DNA of 64,000 nucleotides from Alteromonas macleodii ATCC 27126 (lineage in GTDB: Bacteria > Pseudomonadota > Gammaproteobacteria > Enterobacterales > Alteromonadaceae), in the NCBI RefSeq assembly GCF_000172635.2, contig NC_018632.1, positions 1,240,001 to 1,304,000 on the forward strand. Reading direction: 5' to 3'. Position numbers and translations under genes: made by a program. Within the stretch, counting starts at the first letter, position 1. Each line of letters begins with the position of its first letter. The notes beneath the pieces are model-generated. The model was given only the letters and a program-made list of their open reading frames with translations, ran no database searches and was not told the origin of the DNA. Below are positions 1 to 8,426 of the stretch, in pieces.

Positions 1-75
1 GATATCGCAAAGATTGACGCGCTAGATTGTGGCGACCGTCAAGCTAACCCAGATTTTTCACCTGCGTGGGACTAA
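1..75 (+). CDS. dkgB: C-terminal end of an aldo/keto reductase (DkgB-like), cut by window start
   Basis: The frame is open from base 1 to a TAA at 73-75 and encodes 24 residues ending in ALDCGDRQANPDFSPAWD. From memory this matches the tail of 2,5-diketo-D-gluconate reductase B (DkgB), which in E. coli ends with an AALDCNDR...PEWD pattern. Such enzymes are cytosolic NADPH-dependent carbonyl reductases. Only the tail is visible, so the exact family member is uncertain. The next gene starts 30 bases later on the same strand, so the two may be co-transcribed. Confidence 0.6.
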   Translation, partial: DIAKIDALDCGDRQANPDFSPAWD

Positions 76-105
76 TCGGAAAAATCACTGTGTTAAGGAG
101 CTTTT

Positions 106-1041
106 ATGCAAGCTAACGTTTGGCAATTTGAACAAGCTGGCGCATCACTGGTAAAGCAGGTACGCGAGTTTTCTGAGCCGAAGGCAGGGCGTATTGTCGT
201 GCGCAACTATGCTATTGGCATTAACCCAGTTGACTGGAAGTTTATCGATGATAACCCGCGCGACTGGGAAAAAGGGCATATTCCCGGTGTGGACGGTGCG
301 GGTGTTGTTGTCGCTGTAGGTGAGGGCGTCGATAACAGTCTATTGGGTAAGCGTGTGGCTTACCATCATAGCCTAGGTGAAAACGGAAGCTTTGCCGATC
401 ATAGTGAAGTGTATGCTAGCCGTGTAATGGTCGTGCCGGAAAGCGTTGATTTTGCACTAGCTGCTGCGTTGCCATGTCCAATGCTTACTGCCTGGCAAGC
501 GTTTAGTAAAGTGCCGGTCCGAAAGGGGGCTGACGTGTTAGTCAGCGGTATGGGCGCCGTTAACAAATTGCTGGCGCAAATGCTTTCTCAGGCCGGTTTT
601 AATGTACATGTTATCTCAGGGAGCTTTTCGCAAGAGCAAGCTGCGGAGATGGGCGTAAAAGCCATCCATCGCGGTAAGCCTGAAGGGCAAACCTTTTACG
701 CGCTTTTTGATGCAAATGGTCCAGACTATGCGGCGTCACTTGTACCGCTTCTTGAAGCTAATGGTCACGTAGTGAGTATTCTAGGTCGTATTGAAGTGCC
801 TGTTGATGAGCCTTTCACGCGTACTATTTCTTATCATGAGATAGCGCTAGGTGCGCTGCATGATTATGGCGATTTGTCACAGTGGCAGCGTTTGGTGAAA
901 GACGGTGAGGCTCTACTTGAGCAAGTTGCTGCGCAAACGTTGGTTGTCGAAATACCTAACGTGTTTGAATTCGATAATTTGAACAACGCGCTGCAATTTT
1001 CAAAAGAAGACAAGCGAAAGGCAGTGGTTGCGGTTTCATAA
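106..1041 (+). CDS. Zinc-independent alcohol dehydrogenase / quinone oxidoreductase-like protein (MDR family)
   Basis: This 311-residue protein has the medium-chain dehydrogenase/reductase layout. An N-terminal GroES-like domain (about residues 20-130) carries NPVDWKF and the IPGVDGAGVV motif, followed by a Rossmann-type half with VLVSGMGAVN near residue 145. The catalytic-zinc ligands are not evident, so a zinc-independent NADPH quinone or enone reductase is most likely. The ATG is preceded by a clear AAGGAG Shine-Dalgarno at 95-100. The upstream neighbour is another carbonyl reductase, which suggests detoxification of reactive carbonyls. The substrate is unknown. Confidence 0.8.
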   Translation: MQANVWQFEQAGASLVKQVREFSEPKAGRIVVRNYAIGINPVDWKFIDDNPRDWEKGHIPGVDGAGVVVAVGEGVDNSLLGKRVAYHHSLGENGSFADHSEVYASRVMVVPESVDFALAAALPCPMLTAWQAFSKVPVRKGADVLVSGMGAVNKLLAQMLSQAGFNVHVISGSFSQEQAAEMGVKAIHRGKPEGQTFYALFDANGPDYAASLVPLLEANGHVVSILGRIEVPVDEPFTRTISYHEIALGALHDYGDLSQWQRLVKDGEALLEQVAAQTLVVEIPNVFEFDNLNNALQFSKEDKRKAVVAVS

Positions 1042-1103
1042 AGCCGGAATGATTAAGGTCCTTCTCTATCCTTAGCGATCTAAAGGGCTTCCTCTGCTCG
1101 CCT

Positions 1104-1134
1104 AAAGGCTTCGACGATATCGTCGAAGCCTTTT
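1104..1134 (+). terminator. Perfect 30-bp palindrome with T tail, probable terminator
   Basis: AAAGGCTTCGACGAT (1104-1118) is followed directly by its exact reverse complement and then TTTT. It lies 63 bases after the oxidoreductase stop. The A/T ends are symmetric, so it could also act on minus-strand transcripts from the DUF2955 gene. Confidence 0.65.
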
Positions 1135-1254
1135 ACTCTTTGTCACAGTCCTTTAACTCAAAATTTGTACACCAAAGGTCAACAGGCCCTAGAAGTAGTA
1201 AATCAACTTTTCGTCCACAAATTTTAACCAGTAAGCGTTATAACTACAGGTCTT

Positions 1255-2286
1255 TTAAGTAAACGTGTGGTGTCGTGTAGGCTGGAATTTGTTAAGTAGA
1301 CTGTGTACTACATAAATAACGCACAGGCTAAGTGCAATAGCTACGACTACCGATGAAAAGCGATACAGCGCACTATAAATAATATCCTGTTGTGGAGAGA
1401 GTGACTGGCCGTACAAAATGCCAAATGTGGTAAGTACGCCAAAGCCCGTGCCAGCACCACCACCGCTAAGCACATGCTGGCGGCTGATGAAAAATACCAA
1501 TATCCATAAGCTGAAACTTGCGAAAAACAACGTGTCACTGTAGTTGAGCAAAATGAGCTGGGCGAGCAGGGCAAGATTACATCCAATTAGCGTGCCCAGC
1601 GCTCGCTGCCAGCCACTCAATGTGGCTCCTTTCCAACACAGTGGAAAAAGAATCAATACACTTGCTGCTTGTGCTGATATCGAATCTACTAAGTCGAAGG
1701 TTTGAAATACAACAAACGATAGCGTGGCGACAGTGGTGCATAATATGACTTCGTGGCGAATACTTGCTTTATCTTTTGCCGCTTTGGGTAAAGGCGTGCG
1801 CGGCTCCTCATCGGGAAAAACAATATGCAAAGCGAATGCAATTATCAATGCCAACAGAATTGCACCGATGTTTGATATCACTAATGCGTAGATATCTATT
1901 CCATCGCTGCTGTAGCTGGCAAAGTGTAGCTGCAGCGAAAGTCCTACAAGGGAAAACGCACCGAATAAATACAGCGTACCTTTACTCATTTGCCAAAACA
2001 GAAAAGCGAAAGTGATGGCGATTAGCGGCGTGATCAGCAATGGGTGGCTTCCGAACAAGCCGTATACCACTAAAACAGCCGCCGCCGGAAAGATAGTTGC
2101 GGCAAGAAATTGTCGAATAATGTGACCATTTAAAACGGCTACCAGTCCAAGCAACAAAATAGGGTACAAGGTAAAAAATATCGGATTAGGCCAATCCAGC
2201 GCTTTCGATATAGCAAAGCCCAACGTGGCGCCGGAGGCGATCCTAAGCATCTGCTGGACATCATTTTTACTTAGCTGTGAATCCAT
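1255..2286 (-). CDS. DUF2955 (FUSC-like) inner-membrane protein, partner of the HlyD protein
   Basis: This 343-residue integral membrane protein has two similar hydrophobic halves, about residues 15-155 and 180-330, separated by a charged loop around PDEEPRTPLPKAAKDK. That layout is typical of FUSC/aromatic-acid exporter-like and DUF2955 proteins. It lies 9 bases downstream of an HlyD-type adaptor gene, itself behind a MarR repressor, and DUF2955 genes often sit beside HlyD adaptors. The likely role is the inner-membrane part of an efflux system for small toxic compounds. The family name is from memory and the substrate is unknown. Confidence 0.72.
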   Translation of the reverse strand: MDSQLSKNDVQQMLRIASGATLGFAISKALDWPNPIFFTLYPILLLGLVAVLNGHIIRQFLAATIFPAAAVLVVYGLFGSHPLLITPLIAITFAFLFWQMSKGTLYLFGAFSLVGLSLQLHFASYSSDGIDIYALVISNIGAILLALIIAFALHIVFPDEEPRTPLPKAAKDKASIRHEVILCTTVATLSFVVFQTFDLVDSISAQAASVLILFPLCWKGATLSGWQRALGTLIGCNLALLAQLILLNYSDTLFFASFSLWILVFFISRQHVLSGGGAGTGFGVLTTFGILYGQSLSPQQDIIYSALYRFSSVVVAIALSLCVIYVVHSLLNKFQPTRHHTFT

Positions 2287-2295
2287 AATTTAAGT

Positions 2296-3369
2296 CTAAT
2301 AAATGAAGTGCAGCAGGCTTATAAAGTGAATTTGAATGTTCGCTGCCACACTTTCAATAGGGTTGTCTGGAACTATCTGCACGGTAGCGCGAGCGCCACT
2401 GGTGAGGTGGCTTAACGATATTTCTTGTTCTTCAAGCTTAATGTGGACACGTTGGCGCTGTGCATCTCGTACCCATCGATTCGACTTTTCAACGCTTGCA
2501 AGGGTGCCGTTGGCGGCAAGTTGGCCGTCGCTTACACCAGCTTCAAATTCTTCCACTTTAGCTTCAAATACTTTACCCGGTAGTGCATCAAAAACGACGT
2601 TAGCGCGAATGCCTTCTTTTACATTGGCGAGTGATTTCTCTCGAAAATCTGCAACCACATCTAGCGTGTTATCGACAACTGAGGCAAGGGGCGTACTTTG
2701 TTTAGCATAAGTGCCTTGAGTTACCTGCATGTTTGCCATTATGCCGTCATGCGGTGCTTTAATTTTGGTATAGGCTAAGTTCAACTCTGCCCGTTTAACC
2801 GCATTTACCGCTTCTAGATATTTTAGGTTTTTGTCACCTTGCTCACCTCTTGCAACAACTTGCTCGTTTAGATCGGCTTCAAGCGCACTAATTTCAGCTT
2901 CAGCGCTTTTAAGTTGCGCGTACGCTTTGTCCACGTTTTGTTGAGATACCGCTTTAGTTTGAACTAAGGAATTGAGTCGTTGAAATTCACTGTTGCGTTC
3001 GTCGTAAACCGCCGATGCAGCCTCTATTTTGGCTCTAATCGCTTCCGCTTTCGCATCTATCTGAGCATTCTCTAACTCCACATTTGCCAAATCAATTTGC
3101 GCCTTTTCAAGCGCAATTAGGTAAGGTGTCTCATCTATAACAAATAAAACCTGCCCTTCCTTGACGGTTTGGTTATTTTTGACAAGCACCTCGTTTATCG
3201 GCCCATTTATCTGAGGAGAGATTTGCGTGACCTGATGATAGACTCTCGCCTGTGGTGTCATTGGCATGCGTATATCTGCAATAATAAAGTAGATAAAACA
3301 GATGGCAAAAGCGACTAAAGCCAGCTTTATATACCTAGCAAATTCCTGATCTGGTGTTCGTTGACTCAC
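2296..3369 (-). CDS. HlyD/EmrA-type membrane fusion protein
   Basis: The 357-residue protein has one N-terminal membrane helix (about residues 14-30, LALVAFAICFIYFIIAD). A biotinyl-lipoyl half (ISPQINGPINEVLVKNNQTV) follows, then a long alpha-helical hairpin rich in A/E/K (about residues 80-200), a second lipoyl half (IKAPHDGIMANMQVTQGTY) and a C-terminal beta-barrel region. This is the standard order for periplasmic adaptors of efflux systems. Its start overlaps the end of the MarR gene by four bases (ATGA), indicating translational coupling. It should link the DUF2955 membrane protein to an outer-membrane channel encoded elsewhere. Confidence 0.85.
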   Translation of the reverse strand: MSQRTPDQEFARYIKLALVAFAICFIYFIIADIRMPMTPQARVYHQVTQISPQINGPINEVLVKNNQTVKEGQVLFVIDETPYLIALEKAQIDLANVELENAQIDAKAEAIRAKIEAASAVYDERNSEFQRLNSLVQTKAVSQQNVDKAYAQLKSAEAEISALEADLNEQVVARGEQGDKNLKYLEAVNAVKRAELNLAYTKIKAPHDGIMANMQVTQGTYAKQSTPLASVVDNTLDVVADFREKSLANVKEGIRANVVFDALPGKVFEAKVEEFEAGVSDGQLAANGTLASVEKSNRWVRDAQRQRVHIKLEEQEISLSHLTSGARATVQIVPDNPIESVAANIQIHFISLLHFIY

Positions 3370-3821
3370 TTAAGTGACTCCAATAATTTTGCGGCATTAA
3401 CTTCAATTTTTTGAACACATTTAGCCATAATGCGTAACTCTTCTTCAGATACTCCTGCGTACACTTCATCTCGCAGCGCCATCAATGTACTTTCGATATC
3501 ATTCATTCGACCTTTGCCCATATCTGTGAAGTAAAGTAAGCGACTTCGTTTGTCGTTAGTATCGGTAACGCGTTTGATTAACCCGGTAGTTTCGAGCTGT
3601 TTAATTGTGCGAGTTAAGCTAGGCATTTCTATTTCCAAGCTTTCAGCCACCATCTGTTGCGTACAGCCCTCACCAAGTAATGACATGTGAATCATTACGC
3701 GCCATCTAGACTCTGTAAGGTCGAGATGAGCGACCGATTCAGTGACAGTTCTTCTGCACTTTTGCGCAGTGCGGGCAAAAAGCGCAATAAGTTGAAGTGG
3801 CATAGGTTCTGAAAATGACAT
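3366..3821 (-). CDS. MarR-family transcriptional regulator, probable repressor of its own efflux operon
   Basis: This 151-residue winged-helix protein shows typical MarR features: ESRWRVMIHMSLLGEGCTQQMVAESLEIEMPSLTRTI forms the helix-turn-helix region, and the wing contains TDTNDKRSRLLYFTDMG. It is the first gene of a three-gene minus-strand operon with the HlyD and DUF2955 genes. Two TTAGCATGCTAA palindromes lie 20-56 bases upstream of its start, which suggests autorepression relieved by a ligand. SlyA is the closest well-studied relative judged by the operator, but I do not assign the name. Confidence 0.85.
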   Translation of the reverse strand: MSFSEPMPLQLIALFARTAQKCRRTVTESVAHLDLTESRWRVMIHMSLLGEGCTQQMVAESLEIEMPSLTRTIKQLETTGLIKRVTDTNDKRSRLLYFTDMGKGRMNDIESTLMALRDEVYAGVSEEELRIMAKCVQKIEVNAAKLLESLK

Positions 3822-3834
3822 GTAAAAACCGTTG

Positions 3835-3883
3835 ATTTACTTAGCATGCTAACTATTTTATTTGTTTAGCATGCTAAGTAAAT
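3835..3883. promoter_or_regulatory. Paired SlyA/MarR-type operators upstream of the efflux operon
   Basis: TTAGCATGCTAA occurs at 3841-3852 and 3866-3877. The flanks extend this into an 18-bp perfect inverted repeat (3835-3852 with 3866-3883, 13-bp gap). Each half is itself palindromic and differs from the SlyA consensus TTAGCAAGCTAA at one position. On the minus strand a possible -35 (TTTACT) and -10 (TAAAAT), 16 bp apart, bracket the site at 3866-3877. Binding by the adjacent MarR protein is inferred. Confidence 0.65.
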
Positions 3884-4041
3884 AGCATTGAGATGAGAAA
3901 GAGATTTTGCAAGTTGAGCGTGAATTGAACGGGTGAAGGCTCTCCATCGAGCAGGAAAATGTGGCTATTTGTCTTACGGTGCCTGAAAATCAGGCATACT
4001 CTCTCAGTCCTTTTTAAGTTAATACAGCCTTTGTGGTGTGA

Positions 4042-4770
4042 TTAAAGCGTTAATAACGACTTTAGCTTTTTGAGATATCGACGGCTCACGGGAACTGAAT
4101 CTCCCGTCTTCATTAGAAGCGTAGCAAGGCCATTATCCAAGAGTTTAATTTCCCCAACGCATGATAACCTCACCAAGTATTGCCGGTGACACCGAACAAG
4201 CGCGGTTCTCTCTTCTAAGGTTTTCAATGTGAGCTGCGTGTCTGCTTGTTGTTCTAGCGATCTAACATGTACGCCCGCCACATCGCTGTAAGCAAACTGA
4301 ATATCAGATTCGGGCAGCAGTAATATGCGCTGATGACCTACGCAAGGAATATGTACTAATGTGGGGGAGGCAATGGCGTCAATGTCAGTTTGGGGCTGAG
4401 TTCTCTTTTTAAGCCTGGCGAGTGTTTTATCAAGCCGCTCTGGTTCCACAGGTTTGAGCAAGTAATCAAACGCGTTATCTTCAAATGCCTGAAGGGCATA
4501 CTGTTCAAATGCGGTGACCAGCACAACATAAGGCATGGTGTCTAAATCAAGCATAGCCAGCATATCGAGTCCAGAGAGCTGGGGCATTTCTATATCAAGA
4601 AATATAACATCCGGACGGTGTTGTTTAATTAATGCCAACCCCTCTATGGCATTTGCGGCCTCGGCTAAGACTTGTACTTCATTGGTTTCGTTGAGTAACT
4701 GGCAAAGCTCCTCTCTGGCGAGCGGTTCATCGTCAATAACAAGCGCGCGAAATGCTGAGTTCTTAGTCAT
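4042..4770 (-). CDS. btsR: LytTR response regulator BtsR (YehT)
   Basis: This 242-residue regulator has a CheY-like receiver with phospho-acceptor D59 (VIFLDIEMP), a conserved T/A switch region (VLVTAFEQYALQAFE) and K107-type LKPV. A C-terminal LytTR DNA-binding domain contains VRCHRQYLV and VPVSRRYLK. Similarity to E. coli BtsR is strong as I recall it. The gene starts two bases after the kinase gene stop, so they form one operon. In E. coli, BtsS/BtsR respond to extracellular pyruvate and induce btsT. A BtsT/CstA-like carrier lies directly downstream, and BtsR-like sites are seen upstream of it. Confidence 0.92.
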   Translation of the reverse strand: MTKNSAFRALVIDDEPLAREELCQLLNETNEVQVLAEAANAIEGLALIKQHRPDVIFLDIEMPQLSGLDMLAMLDLDTMPYVVLVTAFEQYALQAFEDNAFDYLLKPVEPERLDKTLARLKKRTQPQTDIDAIASPTLVHIPCVGHQRILLLPESDIQFAYSDVAGVHVRSLEQQADTQLTLKTLEERTALVRCHRQYLVRLSCVGEIKLLDNGLATLLMKTGDSVPVSRRYLKKLKSLLTL

Positions 4771-4772
4771 TG

Positions 4773-6473
4773 TTAGCCCTGATGAGAATGGTAATGAGTG
4801 TGTGGAATGGAAAAGGACATCCGAGTGAACTGGTTAGTTCGACATTCGATCACCAGGCCTGCTTGTTGACCAAACTGATGAATAAGTCGTTTATCTACAA
4901 TATCCATCCCTAAACCTGCGTGTTGCTCTTTTTTGGGTTTGTACAAGCCAGCATTATCTTCAACGAGAATGTGAATGTGGTTATCTGTTGTACATCGTAC
5001 ATTCAAAGTTAAATGCCCACCCTCTATTCGTTGGGCGATACCGTGTTTAACCGCGTTCTCTACTAGTGGCTGTAACGTAAAACTTGGTAGAAGCGCTGAC
5101 ATGGCAGCATCGTCACATTTGATGGCAACCTGCAGGCGTTCGGCAAAACGCGCCTTCTCGATTGCCAGATAAGCATTAACGTGGTCAATCTCTTCTTTTA
5201 GTGTCACCACTGCGGTGTTTTGCTTTAGGTTTATTCTGAAAAAGCGTGACAAGCTTAGAACGAGCTCTCTGGCCCTTTTGGGATCGCGACGAATTATAGC
5301 GCTAATCGTATTGAGTGCGTTAAATAGGAAATGAGGGTTGACCTGTGCATGCAGCAGCTTGATTTCAGATTGTGAGAGCAGATCTTTTTGCTGCTGATAC
5401 GCGCCGTAAACAATCTGACTAGACAGTAATTGAGCGATGCCTTCTGCCATTGACAGGGTAACCGTCGACATAAACTTCCGTTTGGGTTCGTAAAGCTTAA
5501 TGGTACCCACCACCTCAGAGCCAGAGTGAAGTGGAATAATCAATACTGAACCCAGCGGACAATTTTTGTTTAATGTGCATTGGTAAGGGCGCTCGGCACC
5601 GTCTAAATGGACTATTTTGTTATTGTTCAGTGACTCCATCGTACTTGATGACGATATGGGGGTGTTTGGCAGGTGATGATCGGCACCCGTTCCGATAAAC
5701 GCCAAAATCTTCTCTTTATCAGTAATCGCTACCGCACCCACATTCGTTTCTTCATAGATAATGCGTGCTACTTTTTCTGCATTAATTGGGGTGAATCCAG
5801 ATGTGAGCACGCCCACTGAGCGATCTGCTATGGATAGTGCACGTCGTGAAAAAGTGGCAGAGTACTTTTCAAAAATCGTTTTTTTGTCAGATAAAATACT
5901 GATAAAAAGTGCAGCTCCCACAGAATTTGCAATGACCATAGGTGCGGCTATAGCGCTGACCAGTGCGTAAGACTTTTCAAAAGGCTCAGCAACGGTAAGC
6001 AGTATAGCCATCTGAAACAACTCTGCTATGAAGGTAATGACACCAACTTTCCATGGGTTGAAAAGATCTAGACTTTTGTTCTGGCGAACATAGTAAACGT
6101 GCATGAGGCCGCCGATAAGACCTTCCAGCGTGGTGGAAATAGCGCAGGCAACATCAGTAAAACCACCCAATGAATAACGATGGAGGCCACCGGTCAATCC
6201 TACGGCAAACCCAACTACTGGACCGCCTAGTAATCCTCCTATAACTGCCCCAATGGCTCTGGTATTGGCAATGGCGTCGTCTATTTGCAGACCAAAATAC
6301 GTGCCCAGAATACAAAAGGAAGAAAAAACTACATACACCAAGTAGCGGTGTTTGCGATGAGAAGAAATGCTGAGAATAGGAAGAAAAAGCGGTGTTTTAC
6401 TCAGCATATATGCGAGCACAAGATACACACACATTTGTTGAAGTAGCGAAAGTATGAGTTCCATGCTTGCCAA
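4773..6473 (-). CDS. btsS: LytS-type sensor histidine kinase BtsS (YehU)
   Basis: This 566-residue inner-membrane kinase has several N-terminal membrane helices of the 5TM-LYT type (LLQQMCVYLVLAYML, IDDAIANTRAIGAVIGG, GFAVGLTGGLHRYSLGG). A GAF-like domain follows (about residues 225-350), then the His-kinase dimerisation motif with LLHAQVNPHFLFNALNTI (phospho-acceptor His) and an ATPase domain (LVENAVKHGI, DNAG, GLGMDIVDKR). It closely matches E. coli BtsS from memory. The first codon in this frame is TTG at 6473; ATG at 6464 is an alternative three codons later. It should sense external pyruvate and phosphorylate BtsR. Confidence 0.92.
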   Translation of the reverse strand: MASMELILSLLQQMCVYLVLAYMLSKTPLFLPILSISSHRKHRYLVYVVFSSFCILGTYFGLQIDDAIANTRAIGAVIGGLLGGPVVGFAVGLTGGLHRYSLGGFTDVACAISTTLEGLIGGLMHVYYVRQNKSLDLFNPWKVGVITFIAELFQMAILLTVAEPFEKSYALVSAIAAPMVIANSVGAALFISILSDKKTIFEKYSATFSRRALSIADRSVGVLTSGFTPINAEKVARIIYEETNVGAVAITDKEKILAFIGTGADHHLPNTPISSSSTMESLNNNKIVHLDGAERPYQCTLNKNCPLGSVLIIPLHSGSEVVGTIKLYEPKRKFMSTVTLSMAEGIAQLLSSQIVYGAYQQQKDLLSQSEIKLLHAQVNPHFLFNALNTISAIIRRDPKRARELVLSLSRFFRINLKQNTAVVTLKEEIDHVNAYLAIEKARFAERLQVAIKCDDAAMSALLPSFTLQPLVENAVKHGIAQRIEGGHLTLNVRCTTDNHIHILVEDNAGLYKPKKEQHAGLGMDIVDKRLIHQFGQQAGLVIECRTNQFTRMSFSIPHTHYHSHQG

Positions 6474-6523
6474 TATTACCGCCGATTAAAAATGAGCCTC
6501 ATTATAACCCATGTCAAAAGTAC

Positions 6524-6556
6524 AAAATAAATAGCCGCCCTATATAAAGGGCGGCT
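6524..6556 (-). terminator. Rho-independent terminator of the CstA/BtsT gene
   Basis: AGCCGCCC (6533-6540) pairs with GGGCGGCT (6549-6556) around an 8-base loop. On the minus strand the stem is followed by the T-rich ATTTATTTTG. It lies 31 bases beyond the carrier's stop and separates it from btsS. Confidence 0.8.
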
Positions 6557-6586
6557 CATCATATTACACGTGTTTAGTGTAGGTAG

Positions 6587-8080
6587 TTACGCGTCTACCG
6601 GTTGGGAAGGTTTTTCAACATTCACAGATGATGGCTCAAGCGGCGCTTCACCTTTCCCCTTGGAAATTCGAATGACGTAAACCGTGGTGATTAGCGATGC
6701 GATAAGCCCGATGGTTGTCGATACATTCATCGCCATACCGAAACCCAAGGTGTCGTTGTTTAGAATAAAGGTAACGCAAACGGCCGTCATAAATATTGCT
6801 GGTACCGTAGTTATCCAGTGCAGTTTATTATGTCTTAATAAGTATGCAGACGCGGTCCACAGCATCATGACGGCTGTTGCTTGGTTGGCAAATCCGAAGT
6901 AGCGCCAAATTACGCCGAAATCGACTTGGGTAAGAATACCGCCAAGCACAAACAATGGGGCGGCCATGAACAAGCGGTTACGTATACCTTTTTGTTCAAC
7001 GTTAAAGTACTCGGCCATGATAAGACGACTTGAGCGAAATGCGGTGTCGCCAGACGTAATAGGAAGAATAACCACGCCAAGAAAGGCCAGTACGCCACCA
7101 ACAACACCTAAAAGACCGAATGATGAGGCATAGACAACGTTTCCAGGGCCACCATTGGTAATAGCTGCCGATAGTCCTTCTAAATTGTCGAAGTAAGAAA
7201 GGGCAATGGCACACCAGATAAGGGCAATCACACCTTCACCTATCATCGCACCAAAAAACACAAAACGCCCGTTCTTCTCGTTCTCCATACAGCGAGCCAT
7301 AAGTGGGGACTGGGTGGCATGAAATCCAGAGATAGCGCCACAAGCAATAGTGATAAAGAGCGCCGGCCAAAGAGGCATATCGTTAGGATTCAAATTCGTC
7401 AGCATATCGCTTGCCGTGAATTGGCTAAGTATCGAGTGCTGGTCAGAATAGCTGGCAGCGGCTAATAATCCCACCGACATGAAAATAAGAAGGGCTCCGA
7501 AAAACGGATAAAAGCGACCAATAATTTTATCTACAGGAACAATGGTAGCCAAAATATAGTAGGCAAAAATAATGGCGACCATGGTGCCAACTTCAACATG
7601 CCATGATGTCTGATCATTAACGAGGTTTGTGATCATGCCTGCGGGCGCTGAGACAAAAACTACACCTACCAGTAGAAGCAGCACAATAGCGAACAAGTTC
7701 ATAAAGTGCTTAGCGCCTCGGCCCAAATAACGGCCAGATAAGCTAGGCACAGATTCGCCATTGTTGCGAACTGACAGCATGCCTGAAAAATAGTCGTGAA
7801 CAGCGCCGGCAAAAATGCACCCTAATACAATCCAAAGCATGGCAGCTGGGCCATATAGTGCACCCATAATAGGACCAAATATAGGGCCTACGCCAGCAAT
7901 GTTCAGAAGCTGAACGAGATACACCTTCGGTGTAGACATGGGAACAAAGTCTACGCCGTCTTTTTGGCTATGTGCAGGAGTGGGGCGTGCTGGTGTGACG
8001 CCAAATACCTTCTCAACAAAGGCGCCATATATAAAGTAGCCAGCAATAAGCGCGGCTACGCAAATTAGAAACAATATCAC
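6587..8080 (-). CDS. CstA-family carrier, probable BtsT-like pyruvate transporter (short form)
   Basis: This 497-residue, very hydrophobic protein has CstA landmarks: QLLNIAGVGPIFGPIMGALYGP near residue 60, GAVHDYFSGMLSVRN near 92, ACGAISGFHATQSPLMARC near 250 and GDTAFRSSRLIMAEY near 345. E. coli CstA and BtsT are about 700 residues; this is the shorter family form, lacking C-terminal helices. It follows btsS-btsR on the same strand and has BtsR-like boxes upstream, so pyruvate-induced pyruvate uptake is the best guess. A peptide-transport role, once proposed for CstA, is an alternative. Confidence 0.85.
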   Translation of the reverse strand: MILFLICVAALIAGYFIYGAFVEKVFGVTPARPTPAHSQKDGVDFVPMSTPKVYLVQLLNIAGVGPIFGPIMGALYGPAAMLWIVLGCIFAGAVHDYFSGMLSVRNNGESVPSLSGRYLGRGAKHFMNLFAIVLLLLVGVVFVSAPAGMITNLVNDQTSWHVEVGTMVAIIFAYYILATIVPVDKIIGRFYPFFGALLIFMSVGLLAAASYSDQHSILSQFTASDMLTNLNPNDMPLWPALFITIACGAISGFHATQSPLMARCMENEKNGRFVFFGAMIGEGVIALIWCAIALSYFDNLEGLSAAITNGGPGNVVYASSFGLLGVVGGVLAFLGVVILPITSGDTAFRSSRLIMAEYFNVEQKGIRNRLFMAAPLFVLGGILTQVDFGVIWRYFGFANQATAVMMLWTASAYLLRHNKLHWITTVPAIFMTAVCVTFILNNDTLGFGMAMNVSTTIGLIASLITTVYVIRISKGKGEAPLEPSSVNVEKPSQPVDA

Positions 8081-8209
8081 AGGGCGTTGTCCTTATTTTT
8101 ATAAATAGGGTTTATAAAAAGGGTCTGTCACTTGTGTTGTAAACGGTGTGTACAACAATGTTTGAAATAGGTTAACGATGTGAAAGTGTGTATGCATGAA
8201 AAAAAGCAG

Positions 8210-8237
8210 TGAGTGGTCGCATAGCAAATTAAGCGGT
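8210..8237 (-). promoter_or_regulatory. BtsR-type direct repeat upstream of the carrier
   Basis: On the minus strand ACCGCTTA (8237-8230) and ACCACTCA (8217-8210) are separated by 12 bases. Both fit the motif ACC(G/A)CT(C/T)A reported for E. coli BtsR (YehT) at its btsT (yjiY) target, which occurs as a direct repeat with a linker of about 13 bases. The pair lies 130-157 bases before the carrier ATG. The rest of 8081-8426 holds a short inverted repeat TGTTGTA/TACAACA (8135-8157) in the carrier leader and no other gene. Confidence 0.65.
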
Positions 8238-8426
8238 AGGGAGTATGTAATTTCGCTCTACTGTTACGTGCAGTAAAATGCTAAAATCCGCGCAATTAAT
8301 TACCAAGCCGTATCAAGCGTTTTACCGCAATACTGAATTTGCGCGGAAAAGCATTGCTTATCCGTTATAAAACGCGCCTGTAAGTAATTGGTTTACAGGG
8401 ATAATAGATAACGAAGATAAGTATTG

